Shown: positions 7,405-17,001, numbered from the stretch's first letter. The stretch is 64,000 bases of DNA from JACKIC01 sp964392305 (GCA_964392305.1 CAYMPV010000009.1:62001-126000); one strand, 5' to 3'. Notes: generated from the sequence alone by a model not told the origin. A program made the numbers and translations.

Positions 7405-8640
7405 ATGGCCGCTGACAAGAAGCCCGGGGTGCTCGCCCGCGCCCGGTTCCGCCGTCAACCCGCGCCGGTGCAGTTCGCGTTCGGCGACCGCATCGATTTC
7501 GTGAACGGCGCGCATTGGGACGAGGTGACCGCGCACCGCGGCGCGCTGCTGCAGCGCGACTACTTCCGCGCGTTGCAGGGCGCTCTGCCAGCCAACATGG
7601 ACGTGCGCTACGCACTGCTCTACCAGGCGCAGCAACCGGTCGCGGCGCTGGCGATGCAGCTCGTCGACGTGGCGGGGACGCGTCTCGCCAAGGCACCCGA
7701 CGAACCGCGCAAGGGCCTGCGAGGCCTGGCGGCGCGCGGCGCGGCCGAACTCGGCAAGAAGCTCAACCCGCGCGTGCTCGTGGTCGGCAACCTGCTGACC
7801 TACGGCAGCCACGGCATCGCGATCCGCCCCGGCTGCGAACAGGACCCGGCGATCTGGCACGGCATCGGCGAGGCGGCCTACCGCGTGCGGCGCGCCGAGA
7901 AGCACGGCGGCAGCGCCGACTTCGTCCTGGTCAAGGACCTCTCCGCGCAAGAACTGCAGCACAGCGGTCTGTTGCGCGACCTCGGTTATCGGCCCGTCGA
8001 GACCGAGCCCAACATGGTGCTGGCGGTGCGCGACGGTTGGCGCAATCACGACGACTACCTCGGTGCGCTGGTCGGCAAGTACCGCAAGAACGTGCGCAGC
8101 CGCGTGCTCGCGCCGATCGAGGCGGCGGGCCTGCAGTGCGTGGCCATCGACGACGTCACCGCGGTCGCGCCGCGGCTGCACGAGCTCTACCTCGCCGTGC
8201 ACGAGAACGCGGCGGTGCGGCCCGTGACCCTCGGCGCCGACTACTGGCCCGCGCTCGCGCGCGGCGCCGCGGGCCGCGTGCGTTTCGGCGCGCTGCGCCG
8301 CGGCGAGACGCTGCTGGGCTTCGTGGTGACGCTGCGCGACGACGACGACACCGCGATCGCCTACCACATCGGCTTCGACCGGCAGGCCGCGCAGGAGCTG
8401 CCGCTGTACCTGCGCCTCTTGCACTGTTCGATCGCCGACGCGATCGAGATGGGGGCGAAGCGCGTGTCGTTCGGGCGCACCGCGCTCGAGCCCAAGGCGA
8501 TGCTCGGCGCACGCCCCGAGCCGCTGCACGTCTGGGTGCGGCACCGGCAGCCCGTGCTCAACAAGCTGCTGCGCGGGCTGCTCGGCCGCGTGCACCACGA
8601 CGAGGCGCCGGTGCGCAACCCGTTCCCCGACGACGCCTGA
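7405..8640 (+). CDS. GNAT/FemAB-like acyltransferase (peptidogalycan biosynthesis-like, BioF2 type)
   Basis: 411 aa from the ATG at 7405 (MAADKKPGV). The central part (KYRKNVRSRVLAPIEAAGL...) and the C-terminal half (GETLLGFVVTLRDDDDTAIAYHIGFD..., LYLRLLHCSIADAIEMGAKRVSFGRTALEPKAMLGARP) match the GNAT fold of proteins annotated as peptidogalycan biosynthesis proteins or BioF2-like acetyltransferases. These are related to the FemAB peptidyltransferases. Likely cytoplasmic; the acceptor is unknown. It is convergent with the SGNH hydrolase, with a 5-base gap. I am sure of the superfamily, not of the reaction. Confidence 0.75.
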   Translation: MAADKKPGVLARARFRRQPAPVQFAFGDRIDFVNGAHWDEVTAHRGALLQRDYFRALQGALPANMDVRYALLYQAQQPVAALAMQLVDVAGTRLAKAPDEPRKGLRGLAARGAAELGKKLNPRVLVVGNLLTYGSHGIAIRPGCEQDPAIWHGIGEAAYRVRRAEKHGGSADFVLVKDLSAQELQHSGLLRDLGYRPVETEPNMVLAVRDGWRNHDDYLGALVGKYRKNVRSRVLAPIEAAGLQCVAIDDVTAVAPRLHELYLAVHENAAVRPVTLGADYWPALARGAAGRVRFGALRRGETLLGFVVTLRDDDDTAIAYHIGFDRQAAQELPLYLRLLHCSIADAIEMGAKRVSFGRTALEPKAMLGARPEPLHVWVRHRQPVLNKLLRGLLGRVHHDEAPVRNPFPDDA

Positions 8641-8645
8641 GGCGC

Positions 8646-9413
8646 TCAGCCGGTGACGACGTCGAGCCAGGTCTGCGCCATCAGCGCCGCGCCGGCGGCC
8701 GACGGGTGCACGCCGTCCTTGGCCCAGTGCTCGGGCGGCGCATAGGCGATCGCCGCGTCGAACATCGTCTGGAACGGCACCCAACGCGCGCCGTGGCGAT
8801 CGGCGACGTCGCGCGCGGCTTTGCGGTAGTGGTCGAACTCGGGGAACCACGAGTCGTCGATCGCGCCGCAGCGCAGCACGAACGGTTCGCAGATCACCAG
8901 GCGCACGTCGGGCAGCGCCGCGCGGGTGCGGACAAGTAGTGCGTCGTAGTCGTGTGCATAGGTGGCGACGGTGCCGTCGTACTTGCCGTTCTTGGCATGC
9001 CAGATGTCGTTGACGCCGATCAGGATGCTGAGCAGGTCCGGCCGCAGGTCCAGGCAGTCCTGCTGCCAGCGGTCGGCGAGCTGGAACACCTTGTTGCCGC
9101 TGATGCCGCGGTTGAACACCCGCAGCCGGTCGCCGGTGGGCGACACCAGCAGGCCCGCGGCGGCGAACCAGGCGTAACCGTTGCCGAGCGCGGCTTGCGC
9201 GTTGGCTTCGCCGGCGCGCTCGCGGCTGCGGCCGGCGTCGGTGATCGAGTCACCTTGGAACAACACCGTGTCGCCGGGGTGCAGCAGGCCGGTGCCGGGC
9301 GTGGGTTCGCGGCTCGCCGTGGGGCTGGCGCAGGCCGCCAGGCCCAGACCGCCGGCCGTGGCCAGGGACGCGCCGAGGAAATCACGGCGGGAGGGTGAGG
9401 GGTGGTCGCGCAT
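8646..9413 (-). CDS. Tat-exported SGNH/GDSL hydrolase lipoprotein
   Basis: 255 aa from the ATG at 9413. The N-terminus has a twin-arginine motif (S8-R-R-D-F-L) and a lipobox ending at C28 (LAAC), so the protein should be exported folded and lipid-anchored. Block I is GDSIT (Ser56), the Gly block is GISGNKV, the Asn block is GVND, and the C-terminal Asp/His block is DGVHPS (D233, H236). This complete SGNH set implies an active esterase, probably of the rhamnogalacturonan-acetylesterase-like or lysophospholipase-L1-like type. A role in deacetylating environmental polysaccharides is an inference. Confidence 0.88.
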   Translation of the reverse strand: MRDHPSPSRRDFLGASLATAGGLGLAACASPTASREPTPGTGLLHPGDTVLFQGDSITDAGRSRERAGEANAQAALGNGYAWFAAAGLLVSPTGDRLRVFNRGISGNKVFQLADRWQQDCLDLRPDLLSILIGVNDIWHAKNGKYDGTVATYAHDYDALLVRTRAALPDVRLVICEPFVLRCGAIDDSWFPEFDHYRKAARDVADRHGARWVPFQTMFDAAIAYAPPEHWAKDGVHPSAAGAALMAQTWLDVVTG

Positions 9414-9551
9414 CGGCGGCAGGATAGCTGCGTGCGGTTCGTGCCGCGCCTGCGATCCCGATCGCATCGGCGCATCGTGCGCAGTTGACGGTAGCATGCG
9501 GCGCGCGGGTCTTCGGCGATCCGTGCCTCCTCACTTCGAAGGATCCTGCCC

Positions 9552-11507
9552 ATGCAACGTCACGTACCTGCCGTCGGCGCGTTGTGCGCCGTTCTCGTCG
9601 CTCCGCTGGCTGCCCAGAACTGGGTGCAGCTGTTCCCGAACACGTCGCCGCCCGGGGTCTCCGGTCACGGCATGGCCTACGACTTCGCGCGCGATCGCAT
9701 GGTGTCGTTCGGCGGTGGCACCGCCGCCGGTCGCGTCAACGACACGTGGTTGTTCGACGGCGGCAACTGGAGCCAGGCGACGCCGGCCGTCTCGCCGCCG
9801 GCCCGCGCCGGTCATCCGCTCGCCTACGATCTCGGCCGCAGTCGCGTGGTGTTGTTCGGCGGCATCGGCGCAACGGCCGGAGTGCTCAACGACACCTGGG
9901 AATGGGACGGTGTCACCTGGACGCAGATGACGCCCGCGACGGTGCCGCCGGCCCGCCTGTCGCATCCGCTCGTCTACCACACCGGCCGCGGCACCTGCGT
10001 GATGCACGGCGGCAACGCCACCACCAGCACCCTGACCGACACGTGGGAATGGAACGGTGTCGACTGGGTCCAGATCGTGACCGCCAACTACCCGACGCCG
10101 CTGCGGTACGCGACCGACATGGCCTACGACCCGGTCGGCAACGGCCTGGTGCTGTTCAGCGGTTATCCCGGCAGCACCCAGGACACGTGGTACTTCGACA
10201 ACACCGACTGGACGCAGCGCGTCACCACCAACGTGCCGCCCGGTCGCTACGACCACACGCTGGCCACCGACCCGATCCGCAACCGCGTGGTCCTGTTCGG
10301 CGGTCAAGGTGCGGCCGACACCTGGGAGTTCGACGGCACGGACTGGAGCCCGAGCCCGGCGACGACGCTGCCGCCGGCGCGCGTCGACGACTACATGGCC
10401 TACGACTGGGTGCGTGGTCAGGTGGTCATGTTCGGCGGCAACCAGCGCAACGACACCTGGGTCTACCAGACGCCTGCGCAGCCCGGCTTCGCGGCGGCGA
10501 TCCCGTACGGCGAAGGTTGCCTCGACGCCGCGTCGGCGTCGGTCTACGAGGTGTTCGCCGCGAACACCTTCGACCTGTCGAACACGACGCTGCAGTTCCT
10601 GCCGACCAGCAACGGTTACGCGGTGTTGCAGGGCGCACCGCAATGGTTCACGCCGGTCGCGCCGAGCCTGGGGCTCACCGACGACTCGGTGTCGGCGGCG
10701 CTGCCGCTGGGTTTCACGCTCAACTACCCGGGCGGCAGCACGACCGACGTCTACGCGAGCAGCAACGGCTTCGTGCGCGCCCAGGCCGGCGGCAACAGCG
10801 AATGCTGCAACGGCAACGCCGCGCAACTGCTCAGCGGCTTGCCGCGATGGGCGGCGGTGTGGGCCGACCTCAACCCGAGTGCCGGTGGCACCACGCACTT
10901 CGACACCGATCCCGCCAATGGCGCGGCCTACGTCACGTTCCTCAACGTGCCCGAATACGGGCAGACCGTGACGCAGACGTTCCAGGTGGCGTTCTTCAGC
11001 AGCGGCATCGTCGAACTGCGGTTCCAGACCTGCGCGGTGGCGAATCACGTGGTGCTGACGGGCTGGAGCCCGGGTGGGGGCGTCGGGGATCCGGGCTCGA
11101 TCGATCTGTCGGCGATCACCGCGCCGGTGATCACGTCCCCGGACACGGTGGCGCTGCGGCACCGCAGCGACCTGCGCCCGGTGCTCGGCAACGTGTTGTC
11201 GTTGTCGACCGCGCCGCTGCCGGCGGGCGCGATCCTGACGGCGACGCTGTTCGGGCTGGCGGAGTTCAACCCGGGCATCGACCTGACGCCGCTGGGCATG
11301 CCGGGTTGCTACCAGTTCGCGTCGATCGACGCGACGCAACTGGCCTTGCCGGTCGGCAACGTGGCGAGCACGACGTTCAGCGTGCCCAACATCGCCGGAC
11401 TCGCCGGTGTCGAGATCAAGTCGCAGGGCGTGTCGCTGGTGCCGGGCATCAACAGCACCGGCGCGGTCACGTCGAACGGCTTGAAGATGACGATCGACGC
11501 CAACTGA
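9552..11507 (+). CDS. secreted Kelch-repeat protein with C-terminal planctomycete-type module
   Basis: 651 aa. There is a short signal peptide (residues 1-21, ending LAAQ) and no lipobox. Residues about 35-320 hold six Kelch-like blades, each with RxRxVxFGG followed by NDTWxWDGxxWxQ. A middle domain of about 220 aa is unassigned. The last ~110 aa (PVLGNVLSLSTAPLPAG..., DLTPLGMPGC...) resemble the C-terminus of the PKD/LamG protein at 14670. It is probably extracellular or surface-associated. A hairpin 56 bases after the stop may terminate transcription. Confidence 0.8.
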   Translation: MQRHVPAVGALCAVLVAPLAAQNWVQLFPNTSPPGVSGHGMAYDFARDRMVSFGGGTAAGRVNDTWLFDGGNWSQATPAVSPPARAGHPLAYDLGRSRVVLFGGIGATAGVLNDTWEWDGVTWTQMTPATVPPARLSHPLVYHTGRGTCVMHGGNATTSTLTDTWEWNGVDWVQIVTANYPTPLRYATDMAYDPVGNGLVLFSGYPGSTQDTWYFDNTDWTQRVTTNVPPGRYDHTLATDPIRNRVVLFGGQGAADTWEFDGTDWSPSPATTLPPARVDDYMAYDWVRGQVVMFGGNQRNDTWVYQTPAQPGFAAAIPYGEGCLDAASASVYEVFAANTFDLSNTTLQFLPTSNGYAVLQGAPQWFTPVAPSLGLTDDSVSAALPLGFTLNYPGGSTTDVYASSNGFVRAQAGGNSECCNGNAAQLLSGLPRWAAVWADLNPSAGGTTHFDTDPANGAAYVTFLNVPEYGQTVTQTFQVAFFSSGIVELRFQTCAVANHVVLTGWSPGGGVGDPGSIDLSAITAPVITSPDTVALRHRSDLRPVLGNVLSLSTAPLPAGAILTATLFGLAEFNPGIDLTPLGMPGCYQFASIDATQLALPVGNVASTTFSVPNIAGLAGVEIKSQGVSLVPGINSTGAVTSNGLKMTIDAN

Positions 11508-11562
11508 ACCGCCAGCTGAGCCGAATCGGGTCGGAGCGGATCGGGTCGGTCGGGCCTGCGGG

Positions 11563-11584
11563 CTCGCGCCGGCCCGGGCGCGAG
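11563..11584 (+). terminator. GC hairpin downstream of the Kelch gene
   Basis: CTCGCGCC-GGCCCG-GGCGCGAG is a perfect 8-bp stem with a 6-base loop between the Kelch gene and purM. There is no T-tract, so it is at best a weak intrinsic terminator or 3' stabiliser. Confidence 0.4.
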
Positions 11585-11642
11585 TTCGAGAAGCCGGCTG
11601 CAGGTTCTCGCATTCGCGCCACGTTGCCGACATCCTGCGCGC

Positions 11643-12746
11643 ATGTCACGTCTGGACTACAAGCAGGCCGGGGTCGACTACGACAAGATCGACCCGCTCA
11701 AGATCCTCGCCCAACAGGCGGCCGCGGCGACCGCGGGCAACCTGCGGCGGCACGGTCTGCACGAGATCGCTGCCTCGCGCGGTGAATCGGCCTACGTCGT
11801 CGATTGTGGCGAGTTCCTGCTGGCCTCGATCACCGAGTGCCTGGGCACCAAGGCGCTGGTCGCCGACGCGATGCGCCGGGTGACCGGCAAGACCTACTAC
11901 GACCAGATCGCCCAGGACACGCTGGCGATGGCGATCAACGACCTGATCACGGTCGGCGCGACGCCGGTGTCGGTGCACGCCTATTGGGCGACGGGGGGCA
12001 GCGCCTGGTTCGGTGACGAACAGCGTGCGCGCGATCTGGTCGCGGGCTGGAAGGCCGCCTGCGACGCGTGTGGTGTGGCCTGGGGTGGCGGCGAGACGCC
12101 CGCGCTCGCGGGTGTGGTCCACGACGATTGCATCGATCTCGCCTCGTCGTGCGTCGGGCTGGTGCGCCCCAAGTCGCGGCTGACACTCGGCGACGAACTG
12201 GCGCCCGGCGACGCGATCGTGCTGCTCGGCTCGAGCGGCATCCACGCCAACGGCGTCTCGCTGGCGCGCAAGCTGGCCGAGCAGCTGCCCGATGGTTATG
12301 CGACGAAGCTGGCCGACGGCAGTCTGTACGGCGAGGCGCTGCTCGTGCCGACGACGTTGTACTCGCCGGTCACCGAGGCGTTGTTCGGCGCCGGCATCGT
12401 GCCGCACTACGCCGCCAACGTCACCGGTCACGGCTGGCGCAAGCTGATGCGGCACGCAGCGACGTTGACCTACCGGTTCCACACGCTGCCCGTGGTGCCC
12501 GAAGTGCTGCGGTTCCTCGCCGAGCAGACCGGCAACGACTCGCGGCAGGCCTACGGCAACCTGAACATGGGGGCCGGCTTCGCCCTCTACGTGGCCAAGG
12601 CCGAGGCAACCCGCGTCGTCGAGGTCGCGGCGAGTGTGGGGGTGTCGGCGTGGGTGGCCGGCGTGGTCGAAGCCGGGCCCAAACAGGTGGTGATCGAGCC
12701 GCTGCAGCTGACCTTCGGCGCAGACGAGCTGCACGTGCGCGCGTGA
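11643..12746 (+). CDS. purM: phosphoribosylformylglycinamidine cyclo-ligase-like (AIR synthase) protein
   Basis: 367 aa. The N-terminus YKQAGVDYDKID matches the PurM start (YxxAGVDIxxG), and the protein has the two-domain AIR-synthase-related fold: a substrate/ATP half with DTLAMAINDLITVGATPV, WGGGETPAL and LGSSGIHANGVSLAR, then the AIRS C domain. PurM closes FGAM to AIR in de novo purine synthesis. Several family positions differ from standard PurM: residues 42-60 lack the classic GGF(G/A)xL, and GDS/TAE motifs are altered to GGETPA. A PurM-like paralogue is therefore possible. No other purine genes are nearby. Confidence 0.75.
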   Translation: MSRLDYKQAGVDYDKIDPLKILAQQAAAATAGNLRRHGLHEIAASRGESAYVVDCGEFLLASITECLGTKALVADAMRRVTGKTYYDQIAQDTLAMAINDLITVGATPVSVHAYWATGGSAWFGDEQRARDLVAGWKAACDACGVAWGGGETPALAGVVHDDCIDLASSCVGLVRPKSRLTLGDELAPGDAIVLLGSSGIHANGVSLARKLAEQLPDGYATKLADGSLYGEALLVPTTLYSPVTEALFGAGIVPHYAANVTGHGWRKLMRHAATLTYRFHTLPVVPEVLRFLAEQTGNDSRQAYGNLNMGAGFALYVAKAEATRVVEVAASVGVSAWVAGVVEAGPKQVVIEPLQLTFGADELHVRA

Positions 12747-12801
12747 CCGACGCCGGCGCCCCTGGACACGCCCCGCGGCCTGCTGTCACCTGCGCCGCGC
12801 G

Positions 12802-14466
12802 ATGAGCAGCCGAGCCGTAGCGCCGCCCTCCGCCGGGCCGTGGATCATCGGTCGCGCGCAGGACAGCGTGCTGTTCCTGGGTGCGCCGGTCTTGATCCTC
12901 GCCGCGTTCTGGCTGTTGCAGCGCGGCGTCGAGAGCCGGTCGTTGCAGTATGCGGTGCTGGCGTTCGGGTCGCTCGGTCACAACCTGCCTGGGATGCTGC
13001 GCGCCTACGGCGACCGGGCTCTGTTCGAACGCTTCCGGATGCGCTTCGCGGTCGCACCGCTGGGGTTGGCGGCGGTGTCGACGGCGTTCGTGCTCAGCGG
13101 TTCGGGCGGTCTGCTGCTGGTCGCCTACCTGTGGGCCATCTGGCACGCGCTGATGCAGATGTACGGGTTCCTGCGCATCTACGACGCCCGCGTCGGTGCG
13201 GTCGCCCCGCGCATCGCGCGCCTGGACTTCGCCATGTGCATGGCCTGGTTCGGCGGTGCGCTGCCGTTCTCCGACGCGCGGCTCTACTACCTGCAATCGC
13301 TGGCTGTCGAGTTCGGTGTGGGGCCGCTCTCACCGGCAGGGGTGGAGACGCTGCGTCTGATCACGGCGGCGGTGATCGCGGGCGTGACGCTGGTCTACCT
13401 CTTCGATCTGTGGCGGCGATGGCAGCTGGGGCAGTCGATCAGTCTGCTCAAGCACGTGCTCTACGTGAGCAGCGTCGCCTTCTGGTGGTACGTGCACGTC
13501 GTGGTTGCCGACGTGCTGCTCGGTCTGGTGATGTTCGAGGTCTACCACGACGTGCAGTACCTCGCGATCGTCTGGGTGTTCAATCGGCGCCGCGCTGCCG
13601 GCGACGCCGATGCGGGGGCGTTCACGCGGTTCCTGTTCCGTCGCAGTTGGTCGATGCTGGCGCTGTACGTCGGTCTTTGCCTCGCCTACGGCGGTACGCT
13701 GCCGCTGGTGCAGGGCGCGGCCACGAGCGTCGGCGTGCAGATGGCGATGGCGATCTTCGTGCAGACATCTGCATTGCTGCACTACTACTACGACGGCTTC
13801 ATCTGGAAGGTGCGCGAGCGCTCGACGCAGGAGGCGCTGGGGCTCGACCGGCGCGCTCAGGGTGATGGCCTGGCCCGGCGGCATGCGCTGAAGTGGTTGG
13901 TGCTCGGCGTGCCGGTGGCCGTGCTCTACTTCGCGCAGGCGCAGCCGCCGTCGCTCGACGACGCCGAGGCGCTCGCCCGTTCGACGCCGCGGGCCGCCGA
14001 AGCGCACTTCCAGCTCGGCATCGCGCGCGGCCACGCGGAGCAGCATCGGGAGTCGGCGTCGGCGTTCGCAGCGGCGTTGGCGATCACGCCGGGGGATGCC
14101 ATCGTGATGCAAGCGCTGGCCCGGGCCGAGGTCGAGTCCGGGCTTCACGAGCTGCGTGCGGGCCGTGTTGCCGAAGCCGGCGTCTTGCTGACGCGTGCCG
14201 CGGCCCGGTTGCCGGCGCTGGCCGATCACCTCGTCGCCAGCGGCGAGCAGCTGCGCCACCAGGGTGTGTTGCCCGAAGCGATCATTCTCTATCGGGCGGC
14301 GTTGCTGGTGCGTGAGGACTTCGCACCGGCGCACCTCGATCTCGCGTTGGCACTGCGCTCTGCAGGCCAGCGTGAAGAAGCGCTCGTGCATGCGCGGCGG
14401 GGTGCGGCGTTGTTGCCGAACGACGAACGTGCCCAGGCGTTGGTGGTGGAACTGCAGTCGCGGTAG
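12802..14466 (+). CDS. polytopic membrane protein with C-terminal TPR region, function unknown
   Basis: 554 aa. Residues about 20-380 hold eight or more hydrophobic helices carrying conserved-looking His/aromatic motifs: GHNLPGMLRAYGD, WHALMQMYGFLRIYD, YHDVQYLAI and LHYYYDGFIWKVRE. After residue 390 it becomes soluble and TPR-like (AHFQLGIARGHAEQHRESASAFAAALAITPGDA...), ending near LPNDERAQALV. The spaced histidines inside helices suggest metal or haem binding, or a Brp/Blh-like membrane oxygenase arrangement, but I cannot assign a family. It starts 55 bases after purM. Confidence 0.7.
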   Translation: MSSRAVAPPSAGPWIIGRAQDSVLFLGAPVLILAAFWLLQRGVESRSLQYAVLAFGSLGHNLPGMLRAYGDRALFERFRMRFAVAPLGLAAVSTAFVLSGSGGLLLVAYLWAIWHALMQMYGFLRIYDARVGAVAPRIARLDFAMCMAWFGGALPFSDARLYYLQSLAVEFGVGPLSPAGVETLRLITAAVIAGVTLVYLFDLWRRWQLGQSISLLKHVLYVSSVAFWWYVHVVVADVLLGLVMFEVYHDVQYLAIVWVFNRRRAAGDADAGAFTRFLFRRSWSMLALYVGLCLAYGGTLPLVQGAATSVGVQMAMAIFVQTSALLHYYYDGFIWKVRERSTQEALGLDRRAQGDGLARRHALKWLVLGVPVAVLYFAQAQPPSLDDAEALARSTPRAAEAHFQLGIARGHAEQHRESASAFAAALAITPGDAIVMQALARAEVESGLHELRAGRVAEAGVLLTRAAARLPALADHLVASGEQLRHQGVLPEAIILYRAALLVREDFAPAHLDLALALRSAGQREEALVHARRGAALLPNDERAQALVVELQSR

Positions 14467-14669
14467 GTCGTCGGGTCGTGATTTCTGCGCGGCGAATGAG
14501 CGCCAATCAATTCGTCGGTCGACCAGCCCCTTCGTTGTCTGGGCGCTATGGTTCCCCGCGGCCGTCGCACTGTGTGGCGGCGTAACAAGGCCGGGTCGGG
14601 CGCGCGTCGTCACACTGCCGCTCTGGGTCCCGTGTCAGAACCCAAGGTACAAGTACCGTGATCCAAGTC
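14467..14669. other. intergenic region upstream of the PKD/LamG gene
   Basis: About 200 bases without a gene. I see no clear promoter, hairpin or repeat in it. The PKD gene start could be the GTG at 14658 or the ATG at 14670; neither has a strong Shine-Dalgarno sequence. Confidence 0.5.
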
Positions 14670-16940
14670 ATGTCTCGAGCAACCATCGCCCTGTTTGCTG
14701 TCGGCGCGTTCACCGCTGCAGCGTCTGCTCAGTTCACCCTGGTCGCACCAGACGGCTACGCCGCCGCCGAAGGCAACGCCAGCAACACCTATCCTTGGCA
14801 GCGCAACGCCTCGCCAATCCGCATCCAGTTCATCTACGACAGCTCGCACTTCACCAACCAGAGCGTCGTCAGCCCGGTCATCATCTCCAACCTGCGGTAC
14901 CGCGCCAATGCGTCGACGGCGACCTGGGCGGGTGGCACGTGGCCGACCGTGCAGATCGACATGGCGACGGCAACGTCTGACTACCTGACGCCGAGCACGA
15001 CGTTCGCCACCAACATGGGGCCGGATCTCACCACCGTGCTCAACGGTCCGGTGACGGTGCAGCCTGGCACGGGTAACGGCACGGGTGTGCCCGGGCCGTG
15101 GTACATCGACATCCCGCTGTCGACGACGTTCCTCTACGACCCGACCACCGGCAACGACCTCGTCGTCGACATCATGTTCGACGGCGTCGGCTGGACCGGC
15201 GCGAGCACGTCGGCCGATCACGTCTCGGGCACGACGGTCGTGCCTCCGCCGATGATGTCGCGCGTCTACAGCACCGTCGGCCCGACGGCGGTGACGGGAA
15301 CGGTCGGCACCAACTACGGCGCGGTCTGCGAGTTCACCTACGTGCCCGCCAACGGGCTGTTCGCGAACTTCAACGCCGACGTGACCAACGGCGTGTCGCC
15401 GCAAACCGTCAACTTCACCGACAACAGCTACAGCAGCGACCCGGCTGGCATCCTGGCGTGGGCCTGGGACTTCGACGGTGACTCGGTCGTCGACTCGACG
15501 CTGCAGAACCCGACCCACGTCTACTCGGCCTGCGGCACCTACAACGTGTCGCTGACGGTGGTCGACGCTTCGCATCCGGCAGCGACCGAAACCAAGGTTG
15601 GGTACATCACCATCGATGGCCTGAACCCCGACTTCACGGCGTCGGTCAGTGGTGGGTTCTCGCCGGTGAACGTGCAGTTCACCGATACGACGACCGGCCC
15701 GGTGCTCGCCTGGCTGTGGGACCTGGACGGTGACACGGTCACCGATTCGAACCTGCAGCACCCGACCTGGGTCTACACCACACCGGGCACCTACTCGGTC
15801 TCGCTGACGGTCATCAACGGGTGCAACAACCTGACCGTGACCAAGACCAATCTGATCACGGTCTTGGCGCAGGGTGCCGTGCCGGCTCCGCCCGAGGTCC
15901 TGCAGTATCAGTTCAACGAAGTGCGTGGCACGACCGTGGCCAACACCGCGTCGACACCGGCCGCACCGGCCCAGGGCACGATGAGCACGGCCACCTGGCA
16001 GAGCGACTCCGGGCGCCCGTTGTTCAAGGGCAACGAGGCCGGCTTCGGGTGCTTGGGCTACCGCGCCACGGGCGCCGGCGCCGTCGCCACCGGTTGGCCG
16101 ACCAGCGTCACCGGCAGCTGCAGCGTCTCGTTCTGGCTGCGTAAGGACCCCGCCGCGGTGGCCAGTCCGTTCGGCTACGCGTTCAGCAACGGCACCTTCC
16201 GCGCCTTCGTCGGTGGTGCGGCTGGTAACGGCATCACGTTCCGCGGCAGCCCGATCGGCAACGTCGACAGTGGCTTCACCGTCAACGGCACGCCCGGTGT
16301 CTGGAACCACTACACCGTGGTGGTCGATGACACGGCCGGTCAGGCGCTGTGGTACGAGAACGGCGTCGCCAGCGCGACGGTCGTGAGCTTCACGCCCAAC
16401 ACCTTCACCTACACGGGCAACAACATGGTCGTCGGTGCGTCGACCGCTGCCGGCGGCAGCGCCATCGGCACGGGCTACGACATGGACGACTTCCGCTTCT
16501 ACAGCCGCGCGCTGTTGCCGGCGGAAGTGCTGGTCAACTCGCTACTCGGCGAGAACGCGACCGCGGGCAGCGCGGGTTCGTTCTGTGACGGCCCGGGCGG
16601 CACGCCGGTGATCAGCGGCAACGGCTCGCCGACGCTCGGCAACGCCGGCTTCACGGTCGATCTCAGCAACGCGGAGAACGCGCGCCTCGCCGCGTTGGTG
16701 TTCGGTGTCGGTCCGGCAGCAGCCGGCGTCGTCAACATCAGCCAGTGGTTCGGCGCCGGTTGTGAACTGCAGACCGATCTGCTCGCGACCAACTTCCACG
16801 TCACCGCGTCGAACGCGGCTTCGCAGGCGTTCGCGATCCCGCAGAACACGGCGTTCCAGGGTTACCACGTCTATGCGCAGTGGCTGATCCTGGGCACGGC
16901 CGGCGCGGCGACGCGCCTGCTGGACATCAACCTGCAGTAG
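14670..16940 (+). CDS. secreted PKD-LamG protein with C-terminal planctomycete-type module
   Basis: 756 aa from the ATG at 14670; the signal peptide spans about residues 1-19 (ending AASAQ). After a ~220-aa N-terminal domain come two PKD repeats with the diagnostic W-WDFDGD / W-WDLDGD and HVYxxxGTYxVSLTV motifs (about 228-315 and 320-405). A concanavalin/LamG-like domain follows (about 410-630; SCSVSFWLRKD... GVWNHYTVVVDD). The last ~110 aa (SPTLGNAGFTVDLSNAENARL..., FGAGCEL...) resemble the end of the Kelch protein at 9552. This is a surface or secreted carbohydrate-binding or adhesion protein; no catalytic domain is visible. Confidence 0.82.
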   Translation: MSRATIALFAVGAFTAAASAQFTLVAPDGYAAAEGNASNTYPWQRNASPIRIQFIYDSSHFTNQSVVSPVIISNLRYRANASTATWAGGTWPTVQIDMATATSDYLTPSTTFATNMGPDLTTVLNGPVTVQPGTGNGTGVPGPWYIDIPLSTTFLYDPTTGNDLVVDIMFDGVGWTGASTSADHVSGTTVVPPPMMSRVYSTVGPTAVTGTVGTNYGAVCEFTYVPANGLFANFNADVTNGVSPQTVNFTDNSYSSDPAGILAWAWDFDGDSVVDSTLQNPTHVYSACGTYNVSLTVVDASHPAATETKVGYITIDGLNPDFTASVSGGFSPVNVQFTDTTTGPVLAWLWDLDGDTVTDSNLQHPTWVYTTPGTYSVSLTVINGCNNLTVTKTNLITVLAQGAVPAPPEVLQYQFNEVRGTTVANTASTPAAPAQGTMSTATWQSDSGRPLFKGNEAGFGCLGYRATGAGAVATGWPTSVTGSCSVSFWLRKDPAAVASPFGYAFSNGTFRAFVGGAAGNGITFRGSPIGNVDSGFTVNGTPGVWNHYTVVVDDTAGQALWYENGVASATVVSFTPNTFTYTGNNMVVGASTAAGGSAIGTGYDMDDFRFYSRALLPAEVLVNSLLGENATAGSAGSFCDGPGGTPVISGNGSPTLGNAGFTVDLSNAENARLAALVFGVGPAAAGVVNISQWFGAGCELQTDLLATNFHVTASNAASQAFAIPQNTAFQGYHVYAQWLILGTAGAATRLLDINLQ

Positions 16941-16957
16941 TTGGTGCGCGCGCCGCT

Positions 16958-16993
16958 GTCCCTCGAGGTTGCACTTCGGCGACCTCGGGGGAC
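16958..16993. terminator. bidirectional terminator-like hairpin
   Basis: GTCCCTCGAGGT and ACCTCGGGGGAC form a 12-bp stem with one G-U-type pair around a 12-base loop. It lies between the converging ends of the PKD/LamG gene (stop 16940) and the NadR-like ATPase gene (stop 17002). The position fits a shared terminator, but there is no T-tract. Confidence 0.55.
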
Positions 16994-17001
16994 GCGGCCG
17001 C

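Noticed and set aside
9531..11633. 700-codon minus-strand frame opposite the Kelch gene
   Set aside because: The Kelch blades and signal peptide are on the plus strand; the shadow has no motifs.
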